Assembly (NCBI GenBank): GCA_936432065.2 | Contig: OW386287.2 | Coordinates: 78,371,804 to 78,435,803, forward strand | Direction: 5' to 3' | Origin: Rutpela maculata | Taxonomy: Eukaryota; Arthropoda; Insecta; Coleoptera; Cerambycidae | Length of the DNA: 64,000 bases | Part shown: positions 1 through 12,390 of the stretch, piece after piece | Layout of the letters: the number at the start of each line of letters is the position of its first letter | Position numbering within the stretch: the first letter of the stretch is position 1 | Notes under the pieces: generated by a model | The model's input: the letters and a program-made list of their open reading frames with translations, nothing else | The model's database searches: none | Told to the model about the DNA's origin: nothing | Made by a program: the position numbers and the translations under genes

Positions 1-876
1 TTCAAAATCAATCAAATAATATTAAAAAAGACACATTTAGAAAAAAGAATGATCAAAATCGGAGCTGTTGCTGAGAATTAAGAAGTGAAAACCTTCATTG
101 ACTCGACTAAAAATACAGACTATCACCGGAAAAATTTTCAAAACTGCGAAAATAAGGGCAATAATTTTTTATTTCTGCAAATTTCGAGGTGCGGATGCCG
201 CCAGACTTTTTGGTAATTTCATAAATCATCCAGACTTGCTTTTAATTATATTCCATGATAATATCAATTTTTATAAACAAACTGCAAAAATAAGAGTACC
301 GTACCTGAGAAATCGATATGATTTTCCGATCAGCTGATTTATTGAAACACTTCAGCCAGACTTACTTCGATCAACTGGAGATAAGCCAAATAGCTTTTTC
401 AGTAAATTTTATGTCCCACTTAAGTAAATCAAAAAGTTTCATAACTGATGCAAAAATAAATTCTCATCTATATTTTCCACCAATGAACCCACTGGAAAAT
501 TTTTACCAGACTCAGAATTTGCTGATTCGTTTCACTAACAGAACAAACCTATCGATGACCGCTGACTGCGAAAATTAGTACCAAAAAAATTCACTGGCTC
601 TTAGACTATAAGCACAGAAGACCTATTCTGTGCTATAAGGAAATTCAACATACAACAAGTAACGTAATATCAACCACGTGACAACCGTAATATTTTCCTC
701 AGTTTATCCAACATTTTTTCCCCTATGTAAATTTTGTATAGAACCTTTTCTATGCAGATTTATCTTAGGGACAAATTTTATAACAACCAAAATTAACGTA
801 AAACCGATAATTTACGAGATATTTGAGAAAAACTGAGCTTCTTGACCTTTGACTTCTGTAACTTTTGTAGCCGTCC
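1..876. other. Flank of retrotransposon insertion, no gene seen
   Basis: AT-rich sequence with several short open frames on both strands, none with a recognisable motif or splice structure. It is the left flank into which the non-LTR element beginning near 892 inserted. I see no gene here. Confidence 0.5.
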
Positions 877-891
877 AGTTGGCTTTATGGA

Positions 892-1545
892 AACTGGAAA
901 CAGTCTGCGAATGGATGGAGCAGAGATCCTTAGAACTGGCGCCTGCCAAAACAGAGGCCCTAATGCTAACAGGACGTAGGAAATTGGCCCACATCACTTT
1001 TGAAATCCAGGGTGTCCAAGTGACGCCCAAAGGCAGTATAAAATACCTCGGGGTATGGCTGGATAAGTACCTAAACTTTTCTGTGCACATAACCAAGACG
1101 GCCATTAGAGCTGGAGAAACGGTGGCGCAATTAGGCAGGCTCATGCCAAATGTGGGTGGTCCCAGCGCGAGCAAAAGGAGGATTCTCAGCTCAGTGGCAC
1201 AAAGCATTATGCTTTATGCGGCTCCTGTATGGGAACAGGCCTTGAAGATTGGCAGAACGAGGAAAAAACTCGAGGGGATACACAGAAAGGCGGCCATCAG
1301 AATAGCCAGCACTTATAGGACGATATCTGCAGATGCAATCTCTGTGATAGCAGGCGTGCCCCCTATTGACTTCCTGGCCACGCAGAGGAAGGAAGTCTTC
1401 GAGGGCGCTGACAGGAATTTCGCCCAAAACCAGCTTTTCGATAGATGGCAGAGAAGATGGGAGGAAGGAAGCAAGGGCCGCTGGACGAAGAGGCTAATCC
1501 CTGTAGTAAGAAGATGGGTGGATAGGACGCATGGAGAGGTAGGAT
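892..1545 (+). pseudogene. Reverse transcriptase fragment of non-LTR retrotransposon
   Basis: An open frame, running on from flanking sequence at 849, encodes the end of the reverse transcriptase and thumb: KYLGVWLDKYLNF (the usual 'YLGV.LD..L.F' motif), then a LYAAPVWEQAL segment typical of arthropod R1/Jockey-type elements. It has lost the fingers and palm with the YxDD box, and the endonuclease, through 5' truncation. Its 3' end is interrupted by the foldback element at 1546. Base composition is less AT-rich than the surroundings. It is non-functional. Confidence 0.88.
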
Positions 1546-2329
1546 CCCTGCCAAAAATTCCACATAGAAACTTATAAAAAAAAAGTGATGCGGTTTTATC
1601 GTTCCTATAAGTTATATTAGTATTATACAGACAGGATTTTATCTGTTTTATTAAGTTTGAAATCGGTTATGAAACAGTAATTCCGAATGAGCTATTTGGA
1701 ATTATCATGTTGCCCTTTCATGAGTACTTATATGAAATATACCTCAACAAATCTACAGTTTAGTGTCTGCAAATGCACCTTTGCCCTTATATCTGTAAAC
1801 ATATGGAATTACAGATACAACTTTAAAGAGATTCTAAACTTTTCTATAAGTAATATCATAAGAGTTCCAGTCCGTCCTTTCTCCAGTATCTATCGTATGT
1901 AACACACCATTTATGAACATGTTTTTATTGTAAATTTCAACATTGTTTTTTATTAGTATTAATGTGGATATACATGTCAACAAATGTACAGTTTCAATTG
2001 TATATTTTACAGATGTATTTTTATTGTAAACTTCCATTTTGCTTTTTTATTAGTATTAATTTGGATATGCATGCCGACAAAATGTACAGTTTAAATTGCA
2101 TATTTCAAATAGAAATACTAATATTGTGGTAAACACAAAATTCTGCAAAGTCCTTATTTCCTCGGGTGTTCTTGTTCTAGCCTAGAAGCAATGAATAAGT
2201 TAGCAGTGAAAGAGACTGCTTTGTTTCTAATTTAACAAACACACTTCAGTTCCTTAGGTCACATTAGATTAGATATGAATTAGCTACACGTATACAGCTC
2301 CCTCTACTGGAGCCTGGAGTAAAGTTGCT

Positions 2330-4905
2330 GCTGAAATTTCTATCAGTTTCTACCAGAATGGAGCAGCAAACATTTACTTATACCACATCAATGAGAATTT
2401 ATGAGAACTGTATCTAAGGTAAAACGTGCGGCTTTCCGTGGTTAAATGGCAAGTGTTTCTATAAGAAACGAGCTGCATTAGGTTGACTTGCAATTGAAGA
2501 TTACTAATTATAATGTTTGAATAGGGATTTATGAGATCAGTTTCTATGAGTATTAATGTTTTTTTTCAGTAATATATTAAATGTGTTTTCATTTGTTTGA
2601 ATGGGTAAAAAGAAAGGTCAGTTTTCAACTGCAATTACAAATACAAGTTTAATCACTTTGAATGGGGTTATATGCGATTAATTTCTAAAAGTATTTATGC
2701 TGTTTTCCGAATATAATTGTGATGAGGTTTAATCAGTAACAAATTGTTCACTACTTGTTATGATATGGTCGGAAATTCCAAGTACACATTTAGTATTCCT
2801 TCAAAAGGATTGATGAGAGCAGTTTCTACGAGTACCTATTTGTTGTTCCTCTAGTAAATTATATAAGTCTTTACATTTACTTATACTATCTCAATGAGAA
2901 TTTATGAGAACAGTATCTAATGTAAAACGTACGGCTTTCCGTGGTTAAATGGCAAGTGTTTCTATAAGAAACGAGCTGCATTAGGTTAGAACAGTTTTGA
3001 TTTGCAATTGAAGATTACAAATTATAATGTTTGAATAGGGATTTATGAGATCAGTTTCTATGAGTATTAATGTTTTTTTTTTCAGTAATATATTAAATGT
3101 GTTTTCATATGTTTGAATAGGTAAAAAGAAAGGTCAGTTTTCAACTGAAATTACAAATACAAATTTAGTCACTTCGAATGGGGGTTTTTTGCGATCAATT
3201 TCTAACAGTATTTATACTGTTTTCCGAATATAATTGTGATGAGGTTTGATCAGTAACAAATTGTTCACTACATGTTACGATATGGTCGGAAATTCCAGGT
3301 ACATATTTAGTATTACTTCGAATTGATTGATGATAGCAGCTTCTGCGAGTATGTATTTGTTGTACCAATAGTAAATTATATAAGTCTTTATCAGTATGCA
3401 TTCGGATCTAATTTAAATATGAAAATTATATCAGAATAAAGCAACCAAATATTTTAAACAGTATCTATTTGTAAATCCAGATATTTACTTATACTATCTC
3501 AATGAGAATTTATGAGGACAGTATCTAATGTAAACCGTGCGGCTTTCCGTGGTTAAATGGCAAGAGTTTCTATATGAAACGAGCTGCATTTGGTTAGAAC
3601 AGTTTTGATTTGCAATTGAAGATTACAAATTATAATGTTTGAATAGGGATTTATGAGATCAGTTTCTATGAGTATTAATGTTTTTTTTTTCAGTAATATA
3701 TTAAATGAGTTTTCATTTGTTTGAATGGGTAAAAAGAAAGGTCAGTTTTCAACTGCAATTACAAATACAAGTTTAACCACTTCGAACGGGATTATATGCG
3801 ATCAATGTCTAACAGTATTTATGCTGTTTTCCGAATATAATTGTGATGAGGTTTAATCAGTAACAAATTGTTCACTACATGTTACGTGTGGAAATTCCAG
3901 GTATATATTTAGTATTACTTCGAAAGGATTGATGATAGCAGTTTCTACGAGTATGTATTTGTTGTGCCAATAGTAAATTATATAAGTCTTAATCAGTATG
4001 CATTCGGATCTAATTTAAATATGAAAATTATATCAGAATAAAGCAACTAAATATTTTAAATAGTATCTATATGTAAATCCAGACATTTACTTATACTATC
4101 TCAATGAGAATTTATGAGAACAGTATCTAATGTAAAACGTGCGGCTTTCCGTGGTTAAATGGCAAGAGTTTCTATAAGAAACGAGCTGCATTAGGTTAGA
4201 ACAGTTTTGATTTGCAATTGAAGATTACAAATTATAATGTTTGAATAGGGATTTATGAGATCAGTTTCTATGAGTATTAATGTTTTTTTTTTTCAGTAAT
4301 AAGTATATTAAATGTGTTTTCATTTGTTTGAATGGGTAAAAAGAAAGGTCAGTTTTCAACTGCAATTACAAATACAAGTTTAATCACTTCGAATGGGGTT
4401 ATATGCGATCAGTTTCTAACAGTATTTATGCTGTTTTCCGAATATAATTGTGATGAGGTTTGATCAGTAACAAATTGTTCACCACATGTTACGATATGGT
4501 CGGAAATTCCAGGTACATATTTAGTATTCCTTCGAAAGGATTGATGATAGCAGTTTCTATGAGTATGTATTTGTTGTTCCAATAGAAAATTTGTCTTTAT
4601 CAGTATGCATTCGGATCTACTTTAAATACAAAAATTATATCAGAATGACACAACCAAATATTTTAAACAGTATCCACTTGTAAATCCAAACATTTAAAGA
4701 TATATTTTAATGAGAACCAATCAGAACAGTATCTAATGTAACGCGTGCGGCTTTCCGTGGCTAAATTTTAAAAGTATTTTTAATAAATAGCTTTAATGGA
4801 TTTGAACAGTTTTAATTTGCAATTCCAGATGAACAGTTTTAATTGTTAAATGGGGATCTATGAGATCAGTGTCTCTGTGTAATGTTTATTTTCCAATAAA
4901 AACAC
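2330..4905 (+). repeat. Tandem ~600-bp repeat arm of foldback element
   Basis: Landmark ATTTACTTATACTATCTCAA recurs near 2370 (variant), 2873, 3481 and 4084, with a diverged copy near 4685; spacing is about 500-608 bp. Within each unit a shorter module, roughly 120-200 bp, recurs with the core ATGAGAKCAGTTTCTAYGAG followed by an AT-rich tail, so the array has two levels of periodicity. The short open frames here (for example 3195-3401 on the - strand, repeated at 10537-10743 on the + strand) are by-products of the repeat. Confidence 0.85.
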
Positions 4906-4919
4906 ATTTTATTGAAAAA

Positions 4920-7450
4920 AAAACATTACACTGACCTCATAGATCCCTAACAATTAAAACTATTCATCTGGAAATGCAAAACTGTTCGAATCCGTTAAAG
5001 CTTATTTATTGCAAATAATTTTAAAATTTAGCCACGGAAAACCGCACACGTTACATTAGATACTGTTGTGATGGATTCTCATTATAATATTATCTTGGAT
5101 TTACAGGTGGACACTGTTTAAAATATTTGGGGTTTCATTCTGATATGATTTTTGTATTTAAATTAGATCCGAATGCATACTGATAAAGACTTATATAATT
5201 TACTGTAGGAACAACAAATAAATACTCGTAGAAACTGCTCTCATTAATCCTCTTGAAGGAATACTAAATATGTACCTGGAATTTCCAACCATATCGTAAC
5301 ATGTAGTGAACAATTTGTTACGGATCAAACCTCATCACAATTATATTCGGAAAACAGCATAAATACTGTTAGAAATTGATCGCATATAACCCCATTCGAA
5401 GTGATTAAACTTATATTTGTAATTGCAGTTCAAAACTGACCTTCCTTTTTACCCATTCAAACAAATGAAAACACATTTAATATATTAATGAAAAAAAATA
5501 TTAATACTCATAGAAACTGATCTCATAAATCCCTATTTAAACATTATAATTTGTATAATCTTCAATTGCAAATCAAAACTGTTCTAACCTAATGCAGCTC
5601 GTTTCTTATAGAAACACTTGCCATTTAACCACGAAAAGCCGCACGTTTTACATTAGATACTGTTCTCATAAATTCTCATTGAGATAGTATAAGTAAATGT
5701 CTGGATTTACAAATAGATACTGTTTAAAATATTTGGTTGCTTTATTCTGATATAAATTTTCATATTTAAATTAGATCCGAATCTTTACTGATAAAGACTT
5801 ATATAATTTACTAGAGGAACAACAAATAGATACTCGTAGAAACTGCTCTCATCAATCCTCTTGAAGGAATACCAAATGTGTACTTGGAATTTCCGACGCA
5901 TATAACCCCATTCGAAGTGATTAAACTTGTATTTGTAATTGCAGTTGAAAACTGACCTTTCTTTTTACCCATTCAAACAAATGAAAACACATTTAATATA
6001 TTACTGAAAAAAAAACATTAATACTCATAGAAACTGATCTCATAAATCCCTATTCAAACATTATAATTTTGAATATTCAATTGCAAATCAAAACTGTTCT
6101 AACCTAATGCAGCTCGTTTCTTATAGAAACTCTTGCCATTTAACCACGGAAAGCCGCACGTTTTACATTAGATACTGTTCTCATAAATTCTCATTGAGAT
6201 AGTATAAGTAAATGTTTGGATTTACAAATAGATACTGTTTAAAATATTTGGTTGCTTTATTCTGATATAATTTTCATATTTAAATTAGATCCGAATCTGT
6301 ACTGATAAAGACTTATATAATTTACTATAGGAACAACAAATAGATACTCGTAGAAACTGCTCTCATCAATCCTCTTGAAGGAATACTAAATGTGTACTTG
6401 GAATTTCCGACCATATCATAACAACTAGTTAACAATTTGTTACTGATTAAACCTCATCATAACTATATTCGGAAAACAGCATAAATACTTTTAGAAATTG
6501 ATCGCATATAATCCCATTCGAAGCGATTAAACTTGTATTTGTAATTGCAGTTGAAAACTGACCTTTCTTTTTACCCATTCAAACAAATGAAAACACATTT
6601 AATATATTACTGAAAAAAAAAACATTAATACTCATAGAAACTGATCTCATAAATCCCTATTCAAACATTATAATTTGTAATCTTCAATTGCAAATCAAAA
6701 TTGTTCTAACCTAATGCAGCTCGTTTCTTATAGAAACACTTGCCATTTAACCACGAAAAGCCGCACGTTTTACATTAGATACTGTTCTCATAAATTCTCA
6801 TTGAGATAGTATAAGTAAATGTCTGGATTTACAAATAGATACTGTTTAAAATATTTGGTTGCTTTATTCTGATATAATTTTCATATTTAAATTAGATCCG
6901 AATCTTTACTGATAAAGACTTATATAATTTACTAGAGGAACAACAAATAGATACTCGTAGAAACTGCTCTCATCAATCCTCTTGAAGGAATACCAAATGT
7001 GTACTTGGAATTTCCGACCATATCATAACATGTAGTGAACAATTTGTTACTGATTAAACCTCTTCACAATTATATCCGGAAAACAGCATAAATACTTTGA
7101 GAAATTGATCGCATCTAACCCCATTCGAAGTGATTAAACTTGTATTTGTAATTGCAGTTGAAAATTGACCTTTCTTTTTACCTATTCAAACAAATGAAAA
7201 CACATTTAATATATTACTGAAAAAAAAACATTAATACTCATAGAAACTGATCTCATAAATCCCTATTCAAACATTATAATTTTGAATCTTCAATTGCAAA
7301 TCAAAACTGTTCTAACCTAATGCAGCTCGTTTCTTATAGAAACTCTTGCCATTTAACCACGGAAAGCCGCACGTTTTACATTAGATACTGTTCTCCTAAA
7401 TTCTCATTGAGATAGTATAAGTAAATGTTTGGATTTACAAATAGATACTG
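4920..7450 (-). repeat. Opposing tandem ~600-bp repeat arm
   Basis: Complement of the arm at 2330-4905, with landmark TTGAGATAGTATAAGTAAAT near 5680, 6200, 6800 and 7405. The two arms could pair over most of 2.5 kb. The arm is interrupted at 7451 by the inner element and resumes at 12391. One unit is internally shortened near 5880-5900. Confidence 0.8.
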
Positions 7451-10400
7451 CCCTGTCAAAAAAATCTCATCAATCCGTATTGAAAATTATCAAAAATTAA
7501 TAAGTATCTATGAGAACCTATATGGTCAATAAGTTTCTATAAGAGTTAGGAAAAGTTGCTGTTGAAATTGTTATCAGTTTATATTCGCATTGACCAGCAA
7601 AATGAGTCAAGCCATATCCATTTGTTAATCCAAACATTTACTTATACCATATCAATGAGAATTTATGAGCACAGTATCTAATGTAATTCGTGCGGCTTTC
7701 CGTGATTAAAAGACAAGTGTTTCTTTAAGAAACGAGCTGCATTAGGTTAGAACAGTTTGGATTTGCAATTGAAGATTACAAATTATAATGTTTGAATAGG
7801 GATTTATGAGATCAGTTTCTATGAGTATTAATGTTTTTTTTCAGTAATATATTAAATGCGTTTTCATTTGTTTGAATGGGTAAAAAGAAAGGTCAGTTTT
7901 CAACTGCAATTACAAATACAAGTTTAATCGCTTCGAATGGGATTATATGCGATCAATTTCTAAAAGTATTTATGCTGTTTTCCGAATATAGTTATGATGA
8001 GGTTTAATCAGTAACAAATTGTTAACTACTTGTTATGATATGGTCGGAAATTCCAAGTACACATTTAGTATTCCTTCAAGAGGATTGATGAGAGCAGTTT
8101 CTACGAGTATCTATTTGTTGTTCCTATAGTAAATTATATAAGTCTTTATCAGTACAGATTCGGATTTAATTTAAATATGAAAATTATATCAGAATAAAGC
8201 AACCAAATATTTTAAACAGTATCTATTTGTAAATCCAAACATTTACTTATACTATCTCAATGAGAATTTATGAGAACAGTATCTAATGTAAAACGTGCGG
8301 CTTTCCGTGGTTAAATGGCAAGAGTTTCTATAAGAAACGAGCTGCATTAGGTTAGAACAGTTTTGATTTGCAATTGAAGATTCAAAATTATAATGTTTGA
8401 ATAGGGATTTATGAGATCAGTTTCTATGAGTATTAATGTTTTTTTTTTCAGTAATATATTAAATGTGTTTTCATTTGTTTGAATAGGTAATAAGAAAGGT
8501 CAGTTTTCGACTGCAATTACAAATACAAGTTTAATCACTTCGAATGGGGTTAGATGCGATCAATTTCTAATAGTATTTATGCTGTTTTCCGAATATAATT
8601 GTGATGAGGTTTGATCCGTAACAAATTGTTCAGTACATGTTACGATATGGTCGGAAATTCCAGGTACATATTTAGTATTCCTTCAAGAGGATTAATGAGA
8701 GCAGTTTCTACGAGTATTTATTTGTTGTTCCTACAGTAAATTATATAAGTCTTTATCAGTATGCATTCGGATCTAATTTAAATACAAAAATCATATCAGA
8801 ATGAAACCCCAAATATTTTAAACAGTGTTCACCTGTAAATTCAAGATAATATTATAATGAGAATCCATCACAACAGTATCTAATGTAACGTGTGCGGTTT
8901 TCCGTGGCTAAATTTTAAAATTACTTGCAATAAATAAGCTTTAACGGATTCGAACAGTTTTGCATTTCCAGATGAATAGTTTTAATCGTTAGGGATCTAT
9001 GAGGTCAGTGTAATGTTTTTTTTTTTTCAATAAAATGTGTTTTTATTGGAAAATAAACATTACACAAAGACACTGATCTCATAGATCCCTATTTAACAAT
9101 TAAAACTATTCATCTGGAATTGCAAATTAAAATTGTTCAAATCCGTTAAAGCTATTTATTAAAAATACTTTTAAAATTTAGCCACGGAAAGCCGCACGCG
9201 TTACATTAGATACTGTTCTGATTGGTTCTCATTAAAATATATCTTTAAATGTTTGGATTTACAAGTGGATACTGTTTAAAATATTTGGTTGTGTCATTCT
9301 GATATAATTTTTGTATTTAAAGTAGATCCGAATGCATACTGATAAAGACAAATTTTCTATTGGAACAACAAATACATACTCATAGAAACTGCTATCATCA
9401 ATCCTTTCGAAGGACTACTAAATATGTACCTGGAATTTCCGACCATATCGTAACATGTGGTGAACAATTTGTTACTGATCAAACCTCATCACAATTATAT
9501 TCGGAAAACAGCATAAATACTGTTAGAAACTGATCGCATATAACCCCATTCGAAGTGATTAAACTTGTATTTGTAATTGCAGTTGAAAACTGACCTTTCT
9601 TTTTTACCCATTCAAACAAATGTAAACACATTTAATATACTTATTACTGAAAAAAAACATTAATACTCATAGAAACTGATCTCATAAATCCCTATTCAAA
9701 CATTATAATTTGTAATCTTCAATTGCAAATCAAAACTGTTCTAACTTAATGCAGCTCGTTTCTTATAGAAACTCTTGCCATTTAACCACGGAAAGCCGCA
9801 CGTTTTACATTAGATACTGTTCTCATAAATTCTCATTGAGATAGTATAAGTAAATGTCTGGATTTACATATAGATACTATTTAAAATATTTAGTTGCTTT
9901 ATTCTGATATAATTTTCATATTTAAATTAGATCCGAATGCATACTGATTAAGACTTATATAATTTACTATTGGCACAACAAATACATACTCGTAGAAACT
10001 GCTATCATCAATCCTTTCGAAGTAATACTAAATATGTACCTGGAATTTCCACACGTAACATGTAGTGAACAATTTGTTACTGATCAAACCTCATCACGAT
10101 TATATTCGGAAAACAGCATAAATACTGTTAGAAATTGATCGCATATAATCCCATTCGAAGTGGTTAAACTTGTATTTGTAATTGCAGTTGAAAACTGACC
10201 TTTTTTTTTCCCATTCAAACAAATGAAAACCCATTTAATATATTACTGAAAAAAAAACTTTAATACTCATAGAAGCTGATCTCATAAATCCCTATTCAAA
10301 CATTATAATTTGTAATCTTCAATTGCAAATCAAAACTGTTCTAACCAAATGCAGCTCGTTTCATATAGAAACTCTTGCCATTTAACCACGGAAAGCCGCA

Positions 10401-12390
10401 CGTTTTACATTAGATACTGTCCTCATAAATTCTCATTGAGATAGTATAAGTAAATGTCTGGATTTACAAATAGATACTGTTTAAAATATTTGGTTGCTTT
10501 ATTCTGATATAATTTTCATATTTAAATTAGATCCGAATGCATACTGATAAAGACTTATATAATTTACTATTGGTACAACAAATACATATTCGTAGAAGCT
10601 GCTATCATCAATCTTTTCGAAGTAATACTAAATATGTACCTGGAATTTCCGACCATATCGTAACATGTAGTGAACAATTTGTTACTGATCAAACCTCATC
10701 ACAATTATATTCGGAAAACAGTATAAATACTGTTAGAAATTGATCGCATATAACCCCATTCGAAGTGTTTAAATTTGTATTTGTAATTTCAGTTGAAAAC
10801 TGACCTTTCTTTTTACCCATTCAAACATATGAAAACACATTTAATATATTACTGAAAAAAAAACATTAATACTCATAGAAACTGATCTCATAAATCCCTA
10901 TTCAAACATTATAATTTGTAATCTTCAATTTCAAATCAAAACTGTTCTAACCTAATGCAGCTCGTTTCTTATAGAAACACTTGCCATTTAACCACGGAAA
11001 GCCGTACGTTTTACATTAGATACTGTTCTCATAAATTCTCATTGAGATAGTATAAGTAAATGTAAAGACTTATATAATTTACTAGAGGAACAACAAATAG
11101 ATACTCGTAGAAACTGCTCTCATCAATCCTTTTGAAGGAATACTAAATGTGTACTTGGAATTTCCGACCATATCATAACAAGTAGTGAACAATTTGTTAC
11201 TGATTAAACCTCATCACAATTATATTCGGAAAACAGCATAAATACTTTTAGAAATTAATCGCATATAACCCCATTCAAAGTGATTAAACTTGTATTTGTA
11301 ATTGCACTTGAAAACTGACCTTTCTTTTTACCCATTCAAACAAATGAAAACACATTTAATATATTACTGAAAAAAAAACATTAATACTCATAGAAACTGA
11401 TCTCATAAATCCCTATTCAAGCATTATAATTAGTAACCTTCAATTGCAAGTCAACCTAATGCAGCTCGTTTCTTATAGAAACACTTGCCATTTAACCACG
11501 GAAAGCCGCACGTTTTACCTTAGATACTGTTCTCATAAATTCTCATTGATGTGGTATAAGTAAATGTTTGCTGCTCCATTCTGGTAGAAACTGATAGAAA
11601 TTTCAGCAGCAACTTTACTTCGGGCTCCAGTAGAGGGAGCTGTATACGTGTAGCTAATTCATATCTAATCTAATGTGACCTAAGGAACTGAAGTGTGTTT
11701 GTTAAATTAAAAACAAAGCAGTATCTTTCACTGCTAACTCATTCTTGCTTCTAGGCTAGAACAAGAACACCCGAGGAAATAAGGACTTTGCAGAATTTTG
11801 TGTTTACCACAATATTAGTATTTCTATTTGAAATATGCAATTTAAACTGTACATTTGTCGGCATGCATATTCAAATTAATAATAATAAAAAAGCAAAATG
11901 GGAGTTTACAATAAAAATACATCTGTAAAATATACAATTGAAACTGTACATTTGTTGACATGTATATCCACATTAATACTAATAAAAAACAATGTTGAAA
12001 TTTACAATAAAAACATGTTGATAAATGGTGTGTTACATACGATAGATACTGGAGAAAGGACGGACTGGAACTCTTATGATATTACTTATAGAAAAGTTTA
12101 GAATCTCTTTAAAGTTGTATCTGTAATTCCATATGTTTTAAAGATATAAGGGCAAGGGTGCATTTGCAGACACTAAACTGTAGATTTGTTGATGTATATT
12201 TCATATAAGTACTCATGAAAGGGCAACATGATAATTCCAAATAGCTCATTCGGAATTACTGTTTCATAACCGATTTAAAACTTAATAAAACAGATAAAAT
12301 CCTGTCTGTATAATACTAATATAACTTATAGGAACGATAAAACCGCATCACTTTTTTTTTATAAGTTTCTATGTGGAATTTTTGGCAGGG
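7451..12390. mobile_element. Inner foldback-type element of same family, opposite orientation
   Basis: A second, 4940-bp copy inserted in an arm of the outer copy. It begins with the B end (CCCTGTCAAAAAAATCTC) and finishes with the A end (GGAATTTTTGGCAGGG), the reverse of the outer copy. The flanking repeat sequence GATACTGTTTAAAAT is interrupted with a 2-bp duplication TG (7449-7450, 12391-12392). Its symmetry centre is near 9030-9050. The terminal ~800 bp at 11560-12390 are the near-exact complement of 1546-2370, so the locus looks like one giant palindrome. Confidence 0.85.

Noticed and set aside
3195..3401. 68-codon - strand frame, nearly identical to one on the + strand at 10537-10743
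   Set aside because: Both lie in equivalent ~600-bp units of the foldback arms. Conservation follows from the repeat, and most other units have stops at this point.
2330..7450. Regular repeats resembling a CRISPR array
   Set aside because: Units are ~600 bp, diverged and arranged as opposing arms in an insect genome. There are no short spacers or cas genes.
11898..12101. 67-codon + strand frame and its mirror at 1834-2037
   Set aside because: They are the two copies of the A-end region of the foldback family. The peptide is low-complexity with no homology signal.
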